A stretch of 64,000 nucleotides of DNA, from NCBI GenBank assembly GCA_030263665.1, contig SZPK01000015.1:34355-98354 (forward strand), written 5' to 3'. Made by a program: the position numbers and the translations under genes. The stretch is from Villigracilis sp024434165. GTDB lineage: Bacteria > Chloroflexota > Anaerolineae > Anaerolineales > Villigracilaceae. Below, piece by piece: positions 62,418 through 64,000 of this stretch (position 1 is the first letter of the stretch; every line of letters begins with the position of its first letter). The notes below the pieces were generated by a model, which did not search any database, had not been told where the DNA came from, and saw only the letters and a program-made list of their open reading frames with translations.

Positions 62418-63877
62418 TATAACTTCACGACCACAGACGGGTCGTCCTGGTATTTCAATAATCGCAAGCCTTCCAGCCGCAGGGCTTCGGGGAACAATGC
62501 CTTGTAAATCCTGCAATTCGGCGATTTTACGTCATAGCGTCCGGTCGCACGGTATGTCGCCAGCGGACATCCGCCCGCGCACCAGTGCTTCCATTCGCAG
62601 GTTTTGCAGCCTTCCTTCTCTTCGACTGAGATATTCTGAATCCCAATCTGATCGGCGCGAATGAATGCCAGCGGGTCCGCCGCGTGAGCGTCTGTCACCG
62701 GTTTGCGGATGTGCATCTGGCACTTGGCAACCTGTCCGTTTTGATCGAAGACGAGATAGTTCTGTCCCACCCCGCAGGTGTGCGTGTGTGAAGCGGATAG
62801 ATTTGCGCGGTCCACAATCCCGCCGAGGAAGGGGCGGCGCGGCAGGTTGTTTTCGATCACCTTGAACGCAGCCAGCATGCCGTTGATGATCTTTTCCTCG
62901 TCCAGCCGCATATCCTCGTGAGACGCCGAAAGTTCGTTCTCACGGTAGAAGTTCAGGCTGAACGGCAGGGCACGCTCCAGAATCCATGCCATCACCTCAG
63001 GCAAGCCTTCCGCCGTGCGGCTGCTGATCGTGACGGAAATGTTCGGCACAAGTCCGTTTGCCAGAGCTAGGTCAACCGCTTCCGCCACATCGGCAAAGGA
63101 GCCGCGCCCGCCAGCATAGGGGCGATGACTGTCGTGGTATTGTTCCAACCCATCCAGGGAAATCATCAGGCGCAAGCCCAGGGACTTCAAGGACTCAACC
63201 ATTTCAGAGGTCAGAAGCGTGCCATTGCTCAGAACCACGCCTTCGAGGTCAATCCCATGTTTTTCGGCAATCTGCCGGGCATACGTATGTAACTCCTCAA
63301 TAAGCGGAAAACGCAGGAGCGGCTCCCCGCCCGCATATTTGAGTTTGACCTGCTTGAAGCCATTTTTTACCGCTGAACGGAATGTTGCATCAACCGCCGC
63401 ACGCCCCGTGTCGGAAGACATGTCCTCGCGCACGTGTGGAAGGTAGCAGTAGGAGCAGCGCAGGTTACAGCGGTCCGTGAGGTGGAGCCAGGCGCTCATA
63501 ACCTGAGGAACGGGAGGAAGGCAGAGTTCTGCGCTTTCATCCTTCAAGGTCAGCAAACCCAAGTTCATCATACCGGAGATGATTTCGAGATTTTCGTCAG
63601 GGTTTACTACTCTTGGAAGCCGGAACGACTCCAACAGATCCCTGCCGGGGGTGTTTACCACCGTAACACCGTTCCCAGTCAATGGGTTGAAGGCGAGCAC
63701 ATGCTCCCGGTCAATATCCTTGTATTGAAGGCTGGATACGCCGATAAAGAGCCCCGGCGATGGGGGATGGCTCAATGAGCGATTAACATCGCCGGCGCAG
63801 GCGCAGTCGCATTGTTCGCCTTTGGAATCCGACAGGGCATTATTTGACATTAATAGTTTGACACGAGGAATGCTCAT
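62417..63877 (-). CDS. Radical SAM/SPASM maturase with PqqD-like N-terminal domain
   Basis: 486 residues from the ATG at 63877 (GGGAG upstream). An N-terminal CDCAC motif (QCDCACAGDVN) is followed by a PqqD/RRE-like segment (VLAFNPLTGNGVTVVN to NLGLL). The radical-SAM CxxxCxxC is in LTDRCNLRCSYCYLPHVRED. KLKYAGGEPLLRF and LMISLDGLEQYHDSHRPYAG follow. The C-terminal SPASM domain has CGVGQNYLVFDQNGQVAKCQ and CKTCEWKHWCAGGCPLATYR. Such enzymes modify Cys-rich or other peptides. No precursor peptide gene is visible in the window. Confidence 0.9.
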   Translation of the reverse strand: MSIPRVKLLMSNNALSDSKGEQCDCACAGDVNRSLSHPPSPGLFIGVSSLQYKDIDREHVLAFNPLTGNGVTVVNTPGRDLLESFRLPRVVNPDENLEIISGMMNLGLLTLKDESAELCLPPVPQVMSAWLHLTDRCNLRCSYCYLPHVREDMSSDTGRAAVDATFRSAVKNGFKQVKLKYAGGEPLLRFPLIEELHTYARQIAEKHGIDLEGVVLSNGTLLTSEMVESLKSLGLRLMISLDGLEQYHDSHRPYAGGRGSFADVAEAVDLALANGLVPNISVTISSRTAEGLPEVMAWILERALPFSLNFYRENELSASHEDMRLDEEKIINGMLAAFKVIENNLPRRPFLGGIVDRANLSASHTHTCGVGQNYLVFDQNGQVAKCQMHIRKPVTDAHAADPLAFIRADQIGIQNISVEEKEGCKTCEWKHWCAGGCPLATYRATGRYDVKSPNCRIYKALFPEALRLEGLRLLKYQDDPSVVVKL

Positions 63878-63891
63878 CGTCGTCTCCCTGC

Positions 63892-63999
63892 TCACTTTTT
63901 GATCAATAGTTTGTTACACCATTTCACCAGGTCGGGGAGCAGATCATCTGCCAGGGTCTTGCCTTCCCGTCCGGGCATATCCGTCTTTTCCCACACTTG
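63892..63999 (-). CDS. C-terminal end of an unknown gene (partial)
   Basis: An open minus-strand frame enters from the right edge and ends at TGA 63894-63892. It encodes 35 residues including KTLADDLLPDLVKWCNKLL. It lies 14 bases upstream of the radical-SAM start, so both are probably co-transcribed. Family not recognised. Confidence 0.5.
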   Translation of the reverse strand, partial: QVWEKTDMPGREGKTLADDLLPDLVKWCNKLLIKK

Positions 64000-64000
64000 A

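Overview
The window is a GC-rich, densely coding bacterial segment. I infer a member of the Chloroflexota, probably Anaerolineae. The grounds are a RecX/RNase Y pair, an F420-type deazaflavin nitroreductase, a MaeB malic enzyme, Thr/Pro-rich exported beta-helix proteins, GAF-rich sensor kinases, and many short palindromic intergenic repeats. No rRNA gene, tRNA gene, transposase or CRISPR array was recognised.

Layout. (1) 1-21779, plus strand: a cell-surface polysaccharide cluster of about 20 tightly packed genes, many with ATGA-type overlaps. It holds glycosyltransferases (GT2 and GT4), two FemAB-like acyltransferases, a sulfotransferase, a flippase, an alkaline-phosphatase-superfamily hydrolase, Gfo/Idh/MocA and SDR enzymes, UDP-sugar dehydrogenase, methyltransferases, a radical-SAM methylthiotransferase-like enzyme, an ATP-grasp ligase and a polysaccharide-deacetylase-like protein. 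(2) 21746-25082, minus strand: two paralogous exported beta-helix proteins. (3) 25812-33783, minus strand: a respiratory and copper-assembly operon with a small CbaD-like subunit, a CuA subunit II, a heme-copper subunit I lacking the usual active-site Tyr, a TauE/SafE protein, a CcoI-like copper ATPase and a cytochrome b/ferredoxin fusion. A YHS protein and a Met-rich membrane protein follow on the plus strand. (4) 35358-46678: mixed housekeeping genes (CoA transferase, dihydroorotate-dehydrogenase-like protein, cold-shock protein, Dtd, TrpS, FmdB, transporters, malic enzyme). This part contains a SelW-like gene with an in-frame UGA that I read as selenocysteine. (5) 46787-47449: an aminotransferase remnant, a candidate small RNA and a structured leader, followed by recX-rny. 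(6) 49723-62376, plus strand: a signalling block of three multidomain histidine kinases, an OmpR-type regulator and an orphan NMT1-type binding lipoprotein. It ends in a threonine-synthase-like enzyme fused to a receiver domain, a lone receiver and a second threonine synthase. (7) 62417-64000, minus strand: a radical-SAM/SPASM maturase and the end of an unknown gene.

The strongest candidates for new biology are the threonine-synthase/receiver fusion and its kinase neighbourhood, the SelW-like selenoprotein, the Tyr-less CuA heme-copper enzyme that may be a nitric oxide reductase, and the methyltransferase / MTTase-like radical SAM / methyltransferase trio in the polysaccharide cluster. All functional calls rest on motifs read by eye. 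No database search was run.
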